A stretch of DNA of 64,000 nt from Streptomyces sp. HPF1205. Its GTDB lineage: Bacteria; Actinomycetota; Actinomycetes; Streptomycetales; Streptomycetaceae. Location: the NCBI RefSeq assembly GCF_020400825.1, contig NZ_JAINVH010000006.1:186001-250000 (forward strand), written 5' to 3'. Shown piece by piece: positions 15,920-23,459 of this stretch (the stretch's first letter is position 1; every line of letters starts with the position of its first letter). The notes under the pieces were generated by a model, which worked only from the letters and a program-made list of their open reading frames with translations, made no database searches and was not told the origin of the DNA. Position numbers and translations under genes: made by a program.

Positions 15920-17860
15920 ATGGGGCTTATGGGGGATGGTGCGAAGCTTCTGAACACTCGTCAGAGCCATGGCAGGCATGGGTCCGCGGGTCGCCCGGCC
16001 GCGCCCGCGGAGGAGGGGGCCGGGCCCGCGGTCGCGCGGCTGCTGCCCGCGCCGCGCGTCGAGGAGGCGCCCGTGCGGGCGCCCGAGGAGGGGGCCGGCC
16101 CGGAGCGCGGCGCCCAGGGCGGCGAGCCCGTGCTGCTCAGCGAGCTGCCCGACGAGGAGACCCTCGCCATGCGCGAGGAGGCCGAGATCGAGGCGCGCCA
16201 CCGCAAGGCGGCCGAGCAGGGCGACCCGGGGGCGATGAGCGCCCTGGGCACCCTGCTGCTGCGGCGCGGCGACCTGGACGGCGCGGAGCCTTACCTGCGG
16301 GCCGCCGTCCAGCACGGCGACCGGGCCGCCGCGAACAACCTGGCCCTGCTGCTGCACCAGCGCGGGTACGCCGACGAGGCGGCCGGCTGGTGGCGGATCG
16401 CCGCCGTCGCGGGCTCCGCGCCCGCCGCGCACGCGCTCGGCCGGCACCACCGCGAGCGGGGCGACGAGCCCGCCGCCGAGTACTGGCTGCGGCAGGCCGC
16501 CGACTCCGGCCACACCCTGGGCGCGTACGCCCTGGCGGAACTGCTCGACCACCGCGGGGACGTCGGCGCCGAGCGCTGGTACCGGGTCGCGGCCGAGCAC
16601 GGGCACCGCGAGGCCGCGTACCGGCTGGCCAGGATCTGCGCGGGGCGCGGCCACGACCGCGAGGCCGAGCAGTGGTACCGGCAGGCCGCCGCGCGCCGCC
16701 ACCGGCGGGCCGCGCTGCGCCTGGGCACCCTCCTGGAGGAGCGCGGCGAGGTCAAGGAGGCCGGGCACTGGTACCTGACGGCCGCGCGGGACGGCGAGGC
16801 ACGGGCGGCCTGCGCGCTGGGCTTCCTGCTGCGCGACGCGGGCGACCTCGACCAGGCCGCGACCTGGTGGCGGCGCGCCGCGCAGGCGGGCGACGGCAAC
16901 GCGGCGAACGCCCTCGGCGCGCTGCACGCCGAGGAGGGCGAGACGCAGACCGCCGAGCGCTGGTACCGCACGGCCATGGCGGCCGGCGACATCAACGGCG
17001 CCTACAACCTCGGGCTGCTGTGCGCCGCCCAGGAGCGCTCCGGCCAGGCCGAGCAGTGGTACCGCCAGGCGGCCTACGCCGGACACCGCGAGGCGGCCAA
17101 CGCGCTCGCCGTGCTGCTGCTGCAGCGCGGGGACGCCGCCGGCGCCGAGCCCTGGTTCTCCAAGGCGGCCGAGGCCGGATCCGTCGACGCGGCCTTCAAC
17201 CTCGGCATCCTCTTCGCCGGCCGGGGCGACCACGACACCGCCCGCCGCTGGTACGAGCGGGCGGCCGCCGCCGGGCACGCGGAAGCCGCCCTCCAGGTCG
17301 CGATCGCGCTCCAGCGGGAGGGCGACCACCACGCGGCCGAGCGGCACCTGCGGTGCGCGGCGGGCGGGGGCAGCCCCGAGGCGGCGTACCGGCTCGGCGC
17401 GCTGCTCAGCCGGCGCGAGCGCGAGGAGGACGCGGCCGCCCGTGAGGACGACGCGGTCGCCCGCGGCGAGGCCGAGGAGTGGTACGAGCGGGCCGCCCGC
17501 CAGGGCCACGCCCGCGCCCAGGTGCGGCTCGGCATGTTCGCGGCCAAGCGCGGCGACGTCGTGGGCGCCGCCCACTGGTACCGGCGTGCCGCGGAGTCCG
17601 GCTCGCGAAACGGCGCCTTCAACCTCGGCCTGCTCCTGGCCCGCGAGGGCTCGGAGCCCGAGGCGGCCCTGTGGTGGACCCGCGCCGCCGACGCCGGCCA
17701 CGGCCGCGCCGCGCTGCGCATGGCCCTGCTGTCCGCCCGCCACGGCGACCTGTCCGCCGCCCAGTCCTGGTGCGCCCGCGCCATGGCCTGCGGCCCCCCG
17801 GAGGTCGCCGAGCGCGCCGCACGGCTGACCAACGCCGTGGCCCACGAACTGACCGCCTGA
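15920..17860 (+). CDS. Sel1/TPR-repeat protein
   Basis: This protein of about 646 residues is built almost entirely of Sel1-like repeats of about 36 residues. Recurrent units have the form AExWYRxAAxxGHxxAAxxLGxLLxxRG, and roughly thirteen to fourteen are visible from about residue 95 on. An Ala/Pro/Glu-rich unordered N-terminus of about 80 residues precedes them. Such solenoids are protein-interaction scaffolds; no enzymatic motif, signal or membrane segment is seen. ATG 15920 is taken as start, with ATG 15929 equally possible. It lies between the two identical initiator tRNA genes. Confidence 0.85.
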   Translation: MGLMGDGAKLLNTRQSHGRHGSAGRPAAPAEEGAGPAVARLLPAPRVEEAPVRAPEEGAGPERGAQGGEPVLLSELPDEETLAMREEAEIEARHRKAAEQGDPGAMSALGTLLLRRGDLDGAEPYLRAAVQHGDRAAANNLALLLHQRGYADEAAGWWRIAAVAGSAPAAHALGRHHRERGDEPAAEYWLRQAADSGHTLGAYALAELLDHRGDVGAERWYRVAAEHGHREAAYRLARICAGRGHDREAEQWYRQAAARRHRRAALRLGTLLEERGEVKEAGHWYLTAARDGEARAACALGFLLRDAGDLDQAATWWRRAAQAGDGNAANALGALHAEEGETQTAERWYRTAMAAGDINGAYNLGLLCAAQERSGQAEQWYRQAAYAGHREAANALAVLLLQRGDAAGAEPWFSKAAEAGSVDAAFNLGILFAGRGDHDTARRWYERAAAAGHAEAALQVAIALQREGDHHAAERHLRCAAGGGSPEAAYRLGALLSRREREEDAAAREDDAVARGEAEEWYERAARQGHARAQVRLGMFAAKRGDVVGAAHWYRRAAESGSRNGAFNLGLLLAREGSEPEAALWWTRAADAGHGRAALRMALLSARHGDLSAAQSWCARAMACGPPEVAERAARLTNAVAHELTA

Positions 17861-18494
17861 GCGCCACCCCCGCGGTCCCGCTGACGCGCCCTCTCCGGAC
17901 GGCCACCGTTCACCTGGCCCCCGGGGGGGGCGCACTCGGTCCCCGGGGACCGTTCCCGCCGCGGTGGCTCCCGCCTCCGGGGCTGCCGTTCCTCCCGTGC
18001 CGGGGGCTCCCGCCTTCGGGCTGCCGTTCCTCCGTGCCGGGGGCTCCCGCCTCCGGGGCTGCCGTTCCTCCCGTGCCGGGGGCTCCCGCCTCCGGGGCTG
18101 CCGTTCCTCCCGCCTTCGGGCTGCCGTTCCTCCCGCCCCGGGGGCTCCCGCCTCCGGGGCTGCCGTTCCTCCCGTCCCGGGGGCTCCCGCCTCCGGGGCT
18201 GCCGTTCCTCCCGTGCCGGGGGCTCCCGCCTCCGGGGCCGCACCTGTGGGTGGCGGTTCGCGCCGGCGTGGTCGGCAGCCGTCAGGCGGTGGTTCGGGCA
18301 CGGGGACGACTGCCCCGGCGCGCCCCGGCGCGCGGTGGGATCGCGCGCCGGGGGCGCCCTTTCGGGAGGGCCCGCGGTCCTGAGCGCTCCCGGCGGAGCC
18401 CACCCGCGGCCCGCACGCCCCGCCCGGCCGGGCGGACCGGACGGGAATGGATTTGGTGGCGTCACCGTGCGTGCCGTAAGATTGAGTCATCCGA
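17861..18494. other. Gene-free GC-rich region between Sel1 gene and second initiator tRNA
   Basis: These 634 bases hold a 39-bp tandem repeat tract (17983-18240), then unstructured C/G-rich sequence. A plausible promoter for the tRNA is TTGGTG (18453-18458), 18 bases, then TAAGAT (18477-18482). Open frames exist on both strands across the repeats because the unit is a multiple of three. None has a plausible start and ribosome binding site. Confidence 0.7.
17983..18240. repeat. 39-bp tandem repeat tract (about seven units)
   Basis: Units begin with CTGCCGTTCCTCC at 17983, 18021, 18059, 18098, 18121, 18160 and 18199. The spacing is 38-39 bases, except for one truncated 23-base unit. The rest of each unit is CGTGCCGGGGGCTCCCGCCTCCGGGG with few changes. 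On the minus strand it would read a 13-residue Gly/Ala/Pro/Thr repeat. It is probably non-coding. Confidence 0.9.
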
Positions 18495-18568
18495 CGCGGG
18501 GTGGAGCAGCTCGGTAGCTCGCTGGGCTCATAACCCAGAGGTCGCAGGTTCAAATCCTGTCCCCGCTA
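18495..18568 (+). tRNA. Initiator tRNA-fMet (CAT), copy 2
   Basis: The 74 bases are identical to copy 1, including the CTCATAA anticodon loop, the three G:C pairs in the anticodon stem and the mismatched first acceptor pair. A TAAGAT -10 box lies 12 bases upstream, and a hairpin terminator follows. The flanks differ from copy 1, so the duplication is old or only the tRNA is kept identical. Confidence 0.97.
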
Positions 18569-18580
18569 CGAAGAGGTGGA

Positions 18581-18617
18581 GAAGGCCCGGAGGCGCGAGC
18601 CCCCGGGCCTTCTTCTT
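18581..18617 (+). terminator. Rho-independent terminator after tRNA-fMet copy 2
   Basis: GAAGGCCCGG and CCGGGCCTTC form a 10-bp stem, followed by TTCTT. Confidence 0.85.
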
Positions 18618-18742
18618 GTTCCGGCAAAGTCCGGCGCACCGGGTTGGTGCCGGGCGCGCCCGCGGGAGATCCTGGAGCCGGAGGGCCCGCGGCGGCGCAC
18701 GCGCACGGGAGGAGCGGGCCGACCGGAGATCCCAGGCGAAGC

Positions 18743-20035
18743 GTGGAGGCGGGATTGCTGCGCAGACGGCGACGCCGGTCCGCGGTCACCGTGGACACAG
18801 GACGCTGGACCGTGTGGTGCGCCCGGGCGCTGAGCGGCCGCCGCGCGGACGTCGTCCCGCTGCTGGCCGGGTTGCGGGAGGCGGCCGACGACGGGCCCGC
18901 GTACGACAGGGCCGCCGCGCTGGACGCCCTCGGCCACGCCCCCGTCACGCTGCTGCTGCACCTGGACCGGCACGCGCGGCCGGGCGGCCTCACGAAGCGG
19001 CCGGACGACCCGGGCCCCGCCGACCTGCTGCGCCTCGTGACCGGCTCCTTCGACGCGGACGGCCGGCTGCGCGAGGCCGCCGTCGAGGGACTCGCGGGCA
19101 GCGGCGGGCCCCTGCCCGCGGCCGCGCTCACCCTCCGTACCGTCGACTGGGTGCCCGCGATACGCCGGAAGGCCGCCGCGGCCGTGCTGGCCCGCGGCGC
19201 CCCCGACGAGGTGGCCGCCGTGGTCCGCCTGCTGCTGAGGCTGGAGGGACGCCGCCGGGCCGGCGGGCTGCTGGCGGCGTACCGAGAGGTCCTCAGCGGG
19301 CCCGCGCACCGCCGTGCGGTACGCGCCCTGGCCGCCGACTCCGATCCCCCGGCCCGCAGGTTCGGCGTGGAACTCGCCCTCGACCTCGGCGACTACGTCC
19401 ACGGCGACCTGCTGCGCACCGCCCTCCACGACCACGACCAGGTCTGCCGCAGGCTGTGCGCCCAGCGGCTGCTCGACCTCGACCCCGGCCAGGCCGGCCG
19501 GCTGCTGCGGGCAGGGGGCGCGGGCGTGCGGGAACTGGCGGTGGCCGCGCTGCCGGCCGACGTGCCCGCGGCCCGCCTCGTCCCCCTGCTCGCCGACCGC
19601 GCCCGGATGGTGCGGGCCCAGGCCCGCTGGCAGCTCTACCAGCGCGGCGAACCGCCCGCCGACGTCTACCGCCGGCAGCTCGTGAAGGCGCTGCGCGTCC
19701 AGGCGCCGCCGTCCGCCCTGCTGGCCGGGCTCGCCACGGGCCTCGGCGAGTGCGGGGACGCCGCCGACACCGAACTGCTCGCCCGCCTGCTCGGCCGGGA
19801 GCCCGCCGTCGTCCGCCGCGCCGCAGCCCGGGCGGTCGGCCGCCTGGCCAAACCCGACGAGCTCATCGGCCTGCTCGCCCCGCTGGCCAACGACTCCGAC
19901 CCCGGCGTGGCCCGCGAGGTGTTCGAGGCGCTTGCCCGCGTCCCGGACGGCATACCCGCCGAGACCGCCTGGATAGGCCGCGTCCGCCGCGAACCCGCCG
20001 TACGCCGCGCCGCCGAGCGCGTCCGGCGCCGCTAG
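18743..20035 (+). CDS. HEAT-repeat protein
   Basis: This protein of about 430 residues is an all-helical solenoid. Repeated helical pairs have the pattern DADGRLREAAVEGLAG, DWVPAIRRKAAAAVLARG and EPAVVRRAAARAVGRL, spread from about residue 90 to 420. It starts with a basic patch (LLRRRRRR). Such proteins are interaction scaffolds or lyase-like modifiers; no partner is evident. GTG 18743 is a choice between weak candidates, and an in-frame GTG at 18644 would add 33 Gly/Ala-rich residues. It is convergent with the Fur-type gene. Confidence 0.72.
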   Translation: MEAGLLRRRRRRSAVTVDTGRWTVWCARALSGRRADVVPLLAGLREAADDGPAYDRAAALDALGHAPVTLLLHLDRHARPGGLTKRPDDPGPADLLRLVTGSFDADGRLREAAVEGLAGSGGPLPAAALTLRTVDWVPAIRRKAAAAVLARGAPDEVAAVVRLLLRLEGRRRAGGLLAAYREVLSGPAHRRAVRALAADSDPPARRFGVELALDLGDYVHGDLLRTALHDHDQVCRRLCAQRLLDLDPGQAGRLLRAGGAGVRELAVAALPADVPAARLVPLLADRARMVRAQARWQLYQRGEPPADVYRRQLVKALRVQAPPSALLAGLATGLGECGDAADTELLARLLGREPAVVRRAAARAVGRLAKPDELIGLLAPLANDSDPGVAREVFEALARVPDGIPAETAWIGRVRREPAVRRAAERVRRR

Positions 20036-20098
20036 CCGCCGGCTGTATCGATCTGGCCGCCGTACGCCCGCCGGCCCCCCGACCGCGGCTGCCCGACG

Positions 20099-20521
20099 TC
20101 AGGCGCCGGCCCGCGTGCAGCGCGGGCACAGTCCCCGGTAGGTCACCTCGGCCGTCGAGACGGTGAAACCGAAGCGCTCGCTCGACGGGAGGGCGGCCAG
20201 CGGGTCACCCTGCGGGCGCACGTCGCGGATCGTGCCGCAAAGGGAGCAGACCAGGTGCTGGTGCGGGCGGTGCGCGTTGGGGTCGTACCGCTTGGCGCGC
20301 CCGTCGGTGGAGACCTCGGTGACCTCACCGATGCCCACGAGCTCGCCGAGCGTGTTGTAGACGGTCGCGCGCGAGATCTCCGGCAGCCGCTCGATGGCAC
20401 GCGCGTGCACCTCGTCGGCGGTCAGATGGACGTGGTCGCCGTCGAGGACCTCGGCCACGACACGGCGCTGGGCGGTCAGCCGCCAGCCCCGCTCGCGCAG
20501 GCGTTCCAGCAGGTCACTCAT
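20099..20521 (-). CDS. Fur-family repressor, CatR/PerR type
   Basis: This 140-residue metalloregulator has a winged helix in the first 75 residues, with recognition helix EISRATVYNTLGEL. Its C-terminal domain has two CxxC pairs (Cys92/95, Cys132/135) for structural zinc. A His-rich RPHQHLV stretch is the likely regulatory metal site oxidised or occupied in PerR/CatR-type sensors. By family it represses peroxide-defence genes such as catalase and its own gene. TACGCT six bases before the ATG suggests a leaderless mRNA. An operator-like dyad lies 58-79 bases upstream. No catalase gene is adjacent. Confidence 0.87.
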   Translation of the reverse strand: MSDLLERLRERGWRLTAQRRVVAEVLDGDHVHLTADEVHARAIERLPEISRATVYNTLGELVGIGEVTEVSTDGRAKRYDPNAHRPHQHLVCSLCGTIRDVRPQGDPLAALPSSERFGFTVSTAEVTYRGLCPRCTRAGA

Positions 20522-20578
20522 GCTTCCAGCGTAACAGCGGGGTTCCGGAAGCAGAATCCTTCCGTAAGTAAGCCTCTT

Positions 20579-20600
20579 CTTGACTTGGATGAAGTCCAAG
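20579..20600. promoter_or_regulatory. Fur/CatR-type operator dyad
   Basis: CTTGACTT-GGATG-AAGTCCAAG is an imperfect inverted repeat: one arm has an extra C. It lies upstream of the Fur-type gene and directly overlaps the -35 to -10 spacer of a promoter on the plus strand. This is the expected position for repression by the neighbouring regulator, but binding is inference. Confidence 0.6.
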
Positions 20601-20607
20601 GTAGGAT
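20580..20607 (+). promoter_or_regulatory. Consensus housekeeping promoter on plus strand, no gene downstream
   Basis: TTGACT (20580-20585), 16 bases, TAGGAT (20602-20607) is close to the principal-sigma consensus. Downstream on this strand there is no coding sequence before two strong hairpins (20687-20709 and 20710-20755) and the oppositely oriented CBS gene. It may be left over from a lost divergent catalase gene, or it may drive a small RNA. Confidence 0.55.
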
Positions 20608-20614
20608 CGATTAT

Positions 20615-20755
20615 CGGTGGGGAGATCTCGGCAGGCGGCCGGGAGGCGCGCTCCAGGCCCTGCGCGCCGCATCGCCGCCTGACCGGGCGGGGGCGCGAGG
20701 CGCCCCCGCGCGACGAAGGGACCGGACGCCATGGGGCTCCGGTCCCTTCCGTCGC
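20615..20755 (+). ncRNA. Possible small RNA under Fur-type operator
   Basis: Transcription from the promoter at 20580-20607 would begin near 20614. It would meet hairpin GCGGGGGCGC/GCGCCCCCGC (20687-20709) and then a 17-bp stem with one bulge (20710-20755). The product would be about 140 nt without a credible ORF. The second hairpin may also terminate the CBS gene from the other side. This is prediction only. Confidence 0.3.
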
Positions 20756-20781
20756 TCCGGCCGTTCCTCACGCCGGGACGG

Positions 20782-21174
20782 TCACGCCGGGACGGCCGCC
20801 TGGGAGGGGGCCCAGCAGCGAACGATGTCGCGCATCGAGACGACGCCGACCGGATCCTGGCCGTCGAGGACGATGAGGTGGCGGAAGTTGCCGCGGAGCA
20901 TGGCGCCCGCCGCCTCGGCGAGCGTCCACCCGGGGGTGGCGAAGACGACGTCGGTCGTGGTGTGGGAGTGGGCGTGTTCCTGGTCGGGGTCGAGACCCGC
21001 GCCGACCGCGTTGAGTACGTCGCGCTCGGTCAGTATCCCGAGCCCGTAGGTGTCGGGGTCGAGGACGATGGCCGCGCCGACCCGGCGGGCGGACATGAGC
21101 TGGGCTGCCTGGCGGAGGGTATGGGCGGGGCCGATGGTGAGGACCACCGTGCTCATCGCGTCGCGGACCAGCAT
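20782..21174 (-). CDS. Two-CBS-domain protein
   Basis: This 130-residue protein consists of a tandem CBS pair (Bateman module) with VRDAMSTVVLTIGPAHTLRQAAQLM in repeat 1 and GWTLAEAAGAMLRGNFRHLIVLDG in repeat 2. Such modules bind adenosine nucleotides and act as energy or redox sensors. The ATG at 21174 is chosen because GGAGG lies 11 bases upstream; the GTG at 21186 is too close to it. A Crp-like site lies 30 bases upstream. It is followed by a large hairpin. Confidence 0.87.
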   Translation of the reverse strand: MLVRDAMSTVVLTIGPAHTLRQAAQLMSARRVGAAIVLDPDTYGLGILTERDVLNAVGAGLDPDQEHAHSHTTTDVVFATPGWTLAEAAGAMLRGNFRHLIVLDGQDPVGVVSMRDIVRCWAPSQAAVPA

Positions 21175-21204
21175 GAAGGGGGACACCTCCTAGGGAGACG
21201 GCCG

Positions 21205-21220
21205 CGTGAACCCATTCACA
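21205..21220. promoter_or_regulatory. Crp-like site upstream of CBS gene
   Basis: CGTGA-ACCCAT-TCACA matches the TGTGA-N6-TCACA Crp consensus at nine of ten positions. A further TTCACA half-site lies at 21223-21228. It lies in the promoter region of the CBS-domain gene. Confidence 0.5.
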
Positions 21221-21354
21221 AGTTCACAAGCGGGCGTGCTCTCATGGTCACACGGCCCCCGGTGCCCCACAAGGGGGCGCGCACGGCAGCCGGCGGTCGG
21301 CCAAGTGCCCCGCGCGCGGCCCCGTTCGGCGGTTGCCGACCGCCTGACGCGGTG

Positions 21355-22152
21355 TTACGACCGGCCCAGATAGCCCAGCAGCGCCTCGTGCAGCAGCCCG
21401 TTGGAGGCGGCCGCGTCGCCGCCGAACGGCCCCGGCGCGCCGTCGAGGGAGGTGAACCTGCCGCCCGCCTCCCGCACGATGACGTCGTTGGCGGCCATGT
21501 CCCACAGGCTCAGCTCGGGCTCCGCGCAGATGTCCACCGAGCCCTCGGCGACCATCATGTACGGCCAGAAGTCCCCGTATCCGCGGGTCCGCCAGCACGC
21601 GCGGGTCAGGTCGAGGAAGCCGCCCAGCCGGCCCCGCTCCTCCCAGCCGCTCAGCGAGGAGTACGCGAAGGAGGCGTCCGCGACCTGTGCCACCCGCGAC
21701 ACGCTCAGCCGGGTCGCCGACGACAGGCTGCGGCCGGTGTACGCCCCGCCGCCCTTGCTCGCCCACCAGCGGCGCCCCAGTGCCGGGGCCGACACCACAC
21801 CGACCACCACCTCGTCGCCCCCCTCGCCGCGGACCACGAGGGCGATCAGCGTGGCCCACACCGGCACACCGCGCACGTAGTTCTTCGTGCCGTCGATCGG
21901 GTCGACGACCCAGCGGCGCGGGCCGCCGCCCTCGCCGCCGTACTCCTCGCCGAGCACCGCGTCGCGCGGCCTGGCGCGGGCGAGCTGACCGCGGATCAGC
22001 TCCTCGGCCGCCTTGTCGGCCTCGCTGACCGGGGTGAGGTCCGGCTTGGTCTCGACCTTGAGGTCGAGCGCTTTGAAGCGGGCCATGGTCGCGGCGTCGG
22101 CGGCGTCGGCGAGCACGTGGGCCAGCCGCAGGTCGTCGTTGTAGTCGGGCAT
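21355..22152 (-). CDS. hisN: Histidinol-phosphatase / inositol-monophosphatase family (HisN type)
   Basis: This 265-residue IMPase-fold phosphatase has the metal-binding motifs GEEY (about 69-71) and [12 protein letters not shown] (81-92, with Asp84 and Asp87), plus a C-terminal [16 protein letters not shown] block. Actinobacterial members with the [12 protein letters not shown] segment are histidinol-phosphate phosphatases of histidine synthesis. An inositol monophosphatase role cannot be excluded. A TACTGT -10 box (22160-22165) sits exactly seven bases before the ATG, so the mRNA is predicted leaderless. Confidence 0.87.
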   Translation of the reverse strand: MPDYNDDLRLAHVLADAADAATMARFKALDLKVETKPDLTPVSEADKAAEELIRGQLARARPRDAVLGEEYGGEGGGPRRWVVDPIDGTKNYVRGVPVWATLIALVVRGEGGDEVVVGVVSAPALGRRWWASKGGGAYTGRSLSSATRLSVSRVAQVADASFAYSSLSGWEERGRLGGFLDLTRACWRTRGYGDFWPYMMVAEGSVDICAEPELSLWDMAANDVIVREAGGRFTSLDGAPGPFGGDAAASNGLLHEALLGYLGRS

Positions 22153-22350
22153 GAGCCGAACAGTAGCGATCCCACCTGGTGACGGTCATGCACGCGCGGC
22201 CCGGGGCGGCCGGGGCGTGGCATCGCGGCGGGCACCGCCGAGCGCCGCCGGGTGCCGCGCGGAGCCTTGACAGCGCGTCCAGCCGCGTCAATATTTTCGG
22301 CACGGTCGCGGACCGCGGGAGATGTGTGGGCATGCGGCGGTTTGGAGGCG

Positions 22351-22911
22351 ATGATGCCGACCGCGCGGGAATCACTCCTTGATGCGGCATTCGCCGCGCT
22401 CGGCGAACGCCCCTGGCAGGCCGTGCGGATGGGCGAGGTGGCCGCCGCGGCCGGGGTGTCGCGCCAGACCCTCTACAACGAGTTCGCCAGCAAGGAGGGG
22501 CTGGCCCGCGCCCTGGTGCGGCGCGAGACCGACGCGTATCTGGCGGGCGTGGAACGGGCGTTGGCGCTCGCCGGGCTCGACGGGGGCGACGCGGGGGAGT
22601 GCTTCGCGGCCGCCGCCGGCTGGACGCTGCGCACCGCCCGCCGCAGTCCGCTGGTCCGCGCGGCCCTCACCGGAAGCCGCGTGCCCGGCCGCCTCCCGCT
22701 CCCCGACCTCGTGACGGCCCTGCACACCCGCGCGGTCCGCGCCCTCACGGCCGGCTTCCCCGAACTGCGCCCCGAATCCGTCGTATGGGCCTGCGAGGCG
22801 GCGATCCGCCTCACCCTCTCGTACGTGATCGCGCCCGCCGCGACCGAGGAGGACGCCTGCCTGCGGGTCGCCCACCTGGTCCGCAGCCTCCTGTCCCGGC
22901 CGCCCGGCTGA
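22351..22911 (+). CDS. TetR-family regulator
   Basis: This 186-residue protein has an N-terminal TetR helix-turn-helix (about 5-50, VAAAAGVSRQTLYNEFASKEGLARALV) and a helical C-terminal ligand domain. GGAGG just upstream supports ATG 22351 or 22354. The neighbouring SMR exporter gene is convergent rather than divergent, so a direct link is possible but not shown by gene order. No obvious palindrome is seen before the gene apart from the AT-rich TCAATATTTTC at about 22290. Confidence 0.85.
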   Translation: MMPTARESLLDAAFAALGERPWQAVRMGEVAAAAGVSRQTLYNEFASKEGLARALVRRETDAYLAGVERALALAGLDGGDAGECFAAAAGWTLRTARRSPLVRAALTGSRVPGRLPLPDLVTALHTRAVRALTAGFPELRPESVVWACEAAIRLTLSYVIAPAATEEDACLRVAHLVRSLLSRPPG

Positions 22912-22977
22912 GCTCCCCGTACCCGCGGACCTCCCCGCCTGCCTGCGGCGGCCTCCCCTGATCGGGGGCCGGGGCCG

Positions 22978-23301
22978 TCAGTGGGCGGAGCCGGAGATCT
23001 GCAGGCCGATCACGCCGACGATCACCAGCGAGATGGACACCAGCTTCAGGGCCGAGACGATGTCACCCAGGAAGGCCATGCCGTAGATCGCCGTCCCGGC
23101 CGCCCCGATGCCCGTCCACACGGCGTACGCGGGCCCGACGTCCAGCTTCTTCAGCGACAGGGTGAGCAGGCCGAACGACCCGAGCGCGAACAGGCAGAAG
23201 GCCACGGTGGGCCACAAGCGAGTGAACCCGTGCGAAAGCTTCAGGCAGACGGCGAACCCGGTCTCGAAGAATCCCGCGACCACCACCAGGAGCCACGCCA
23301 T
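22978..23301 (-). CDS. SMR-family exporter, SugE/Gdx (guanidinium) type
   Basis: This 107-residue protein has four hydrophobic helices. The essential Glu is in GFFETGFAV near residue 13, and the AYAVWTGIGAAGTAIYGM signature of the SugE/Gdx branch is present. That branch exports guanidinium and small quaternary ammonium ions as a dual-topology dimer; EmrE-type drug export is the alternative. The ATG has GGAGG upstream. A GTGCCGT heptamer tract lies 42 bases upstream. I looked for a guanidine riboswitch and found none convincing. Confidence 0.87.
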   Translation of the reverse strand: MAWLLVVVAGFFETGFAVCLKLSHGFTRLWPTVAFCLFALGSFGLLTLSLKKLDVGPAYAVWTGIGAAGTAIYGMAFLGDIVSALKLVSISLVIVGVIGLQISGSAH

Positions 23302-23342
23302 CGGGTAGCCCTCCGTTTCCGTCCCGCCGTTGCGCTGTGCGC

Positions 23343-23377
23343 GTGCCGTGTGCCGTGTGCCGTGTGCCGTGTGCTGA
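23343..23377. repeat. Heptamer tandem repeat GTGCCGT
   Basis: Four perfect copies of GTGCCGT (23343-23370) plus a degenerate fifth (GTGCTGA) lie between rsgA and the SMR gene, in the promoter or leader region of the latter. Confidence 0.9.
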
Positions 23378-23459
23378 GTGTGCGGTGTCGATCATCACAC
23401 AAGGGGGTGCCGGGTGGGGGGTACGGGCGGATAACGAAGTGCCGGGGTGCGCGACGGGC

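Noticed and set aside
17983..18240. CRISPR array
   Set aside because: Units are directly adjacent with no variable spacers, and no cas gene is present.
15764..18553. 929-residue minus-strand ORF across the Sel1 gene, repeat and tRNA
   Set aside because: It runs through a tRNA gene and a tandem repeat and has no ribosome binding site or family.
23302..23342. Guanidine riboswitch before the SMR exporter
   Set aside because: Several ACGG strings occur but they are not in hairpin loops, and no ykkC-type fold is visible.
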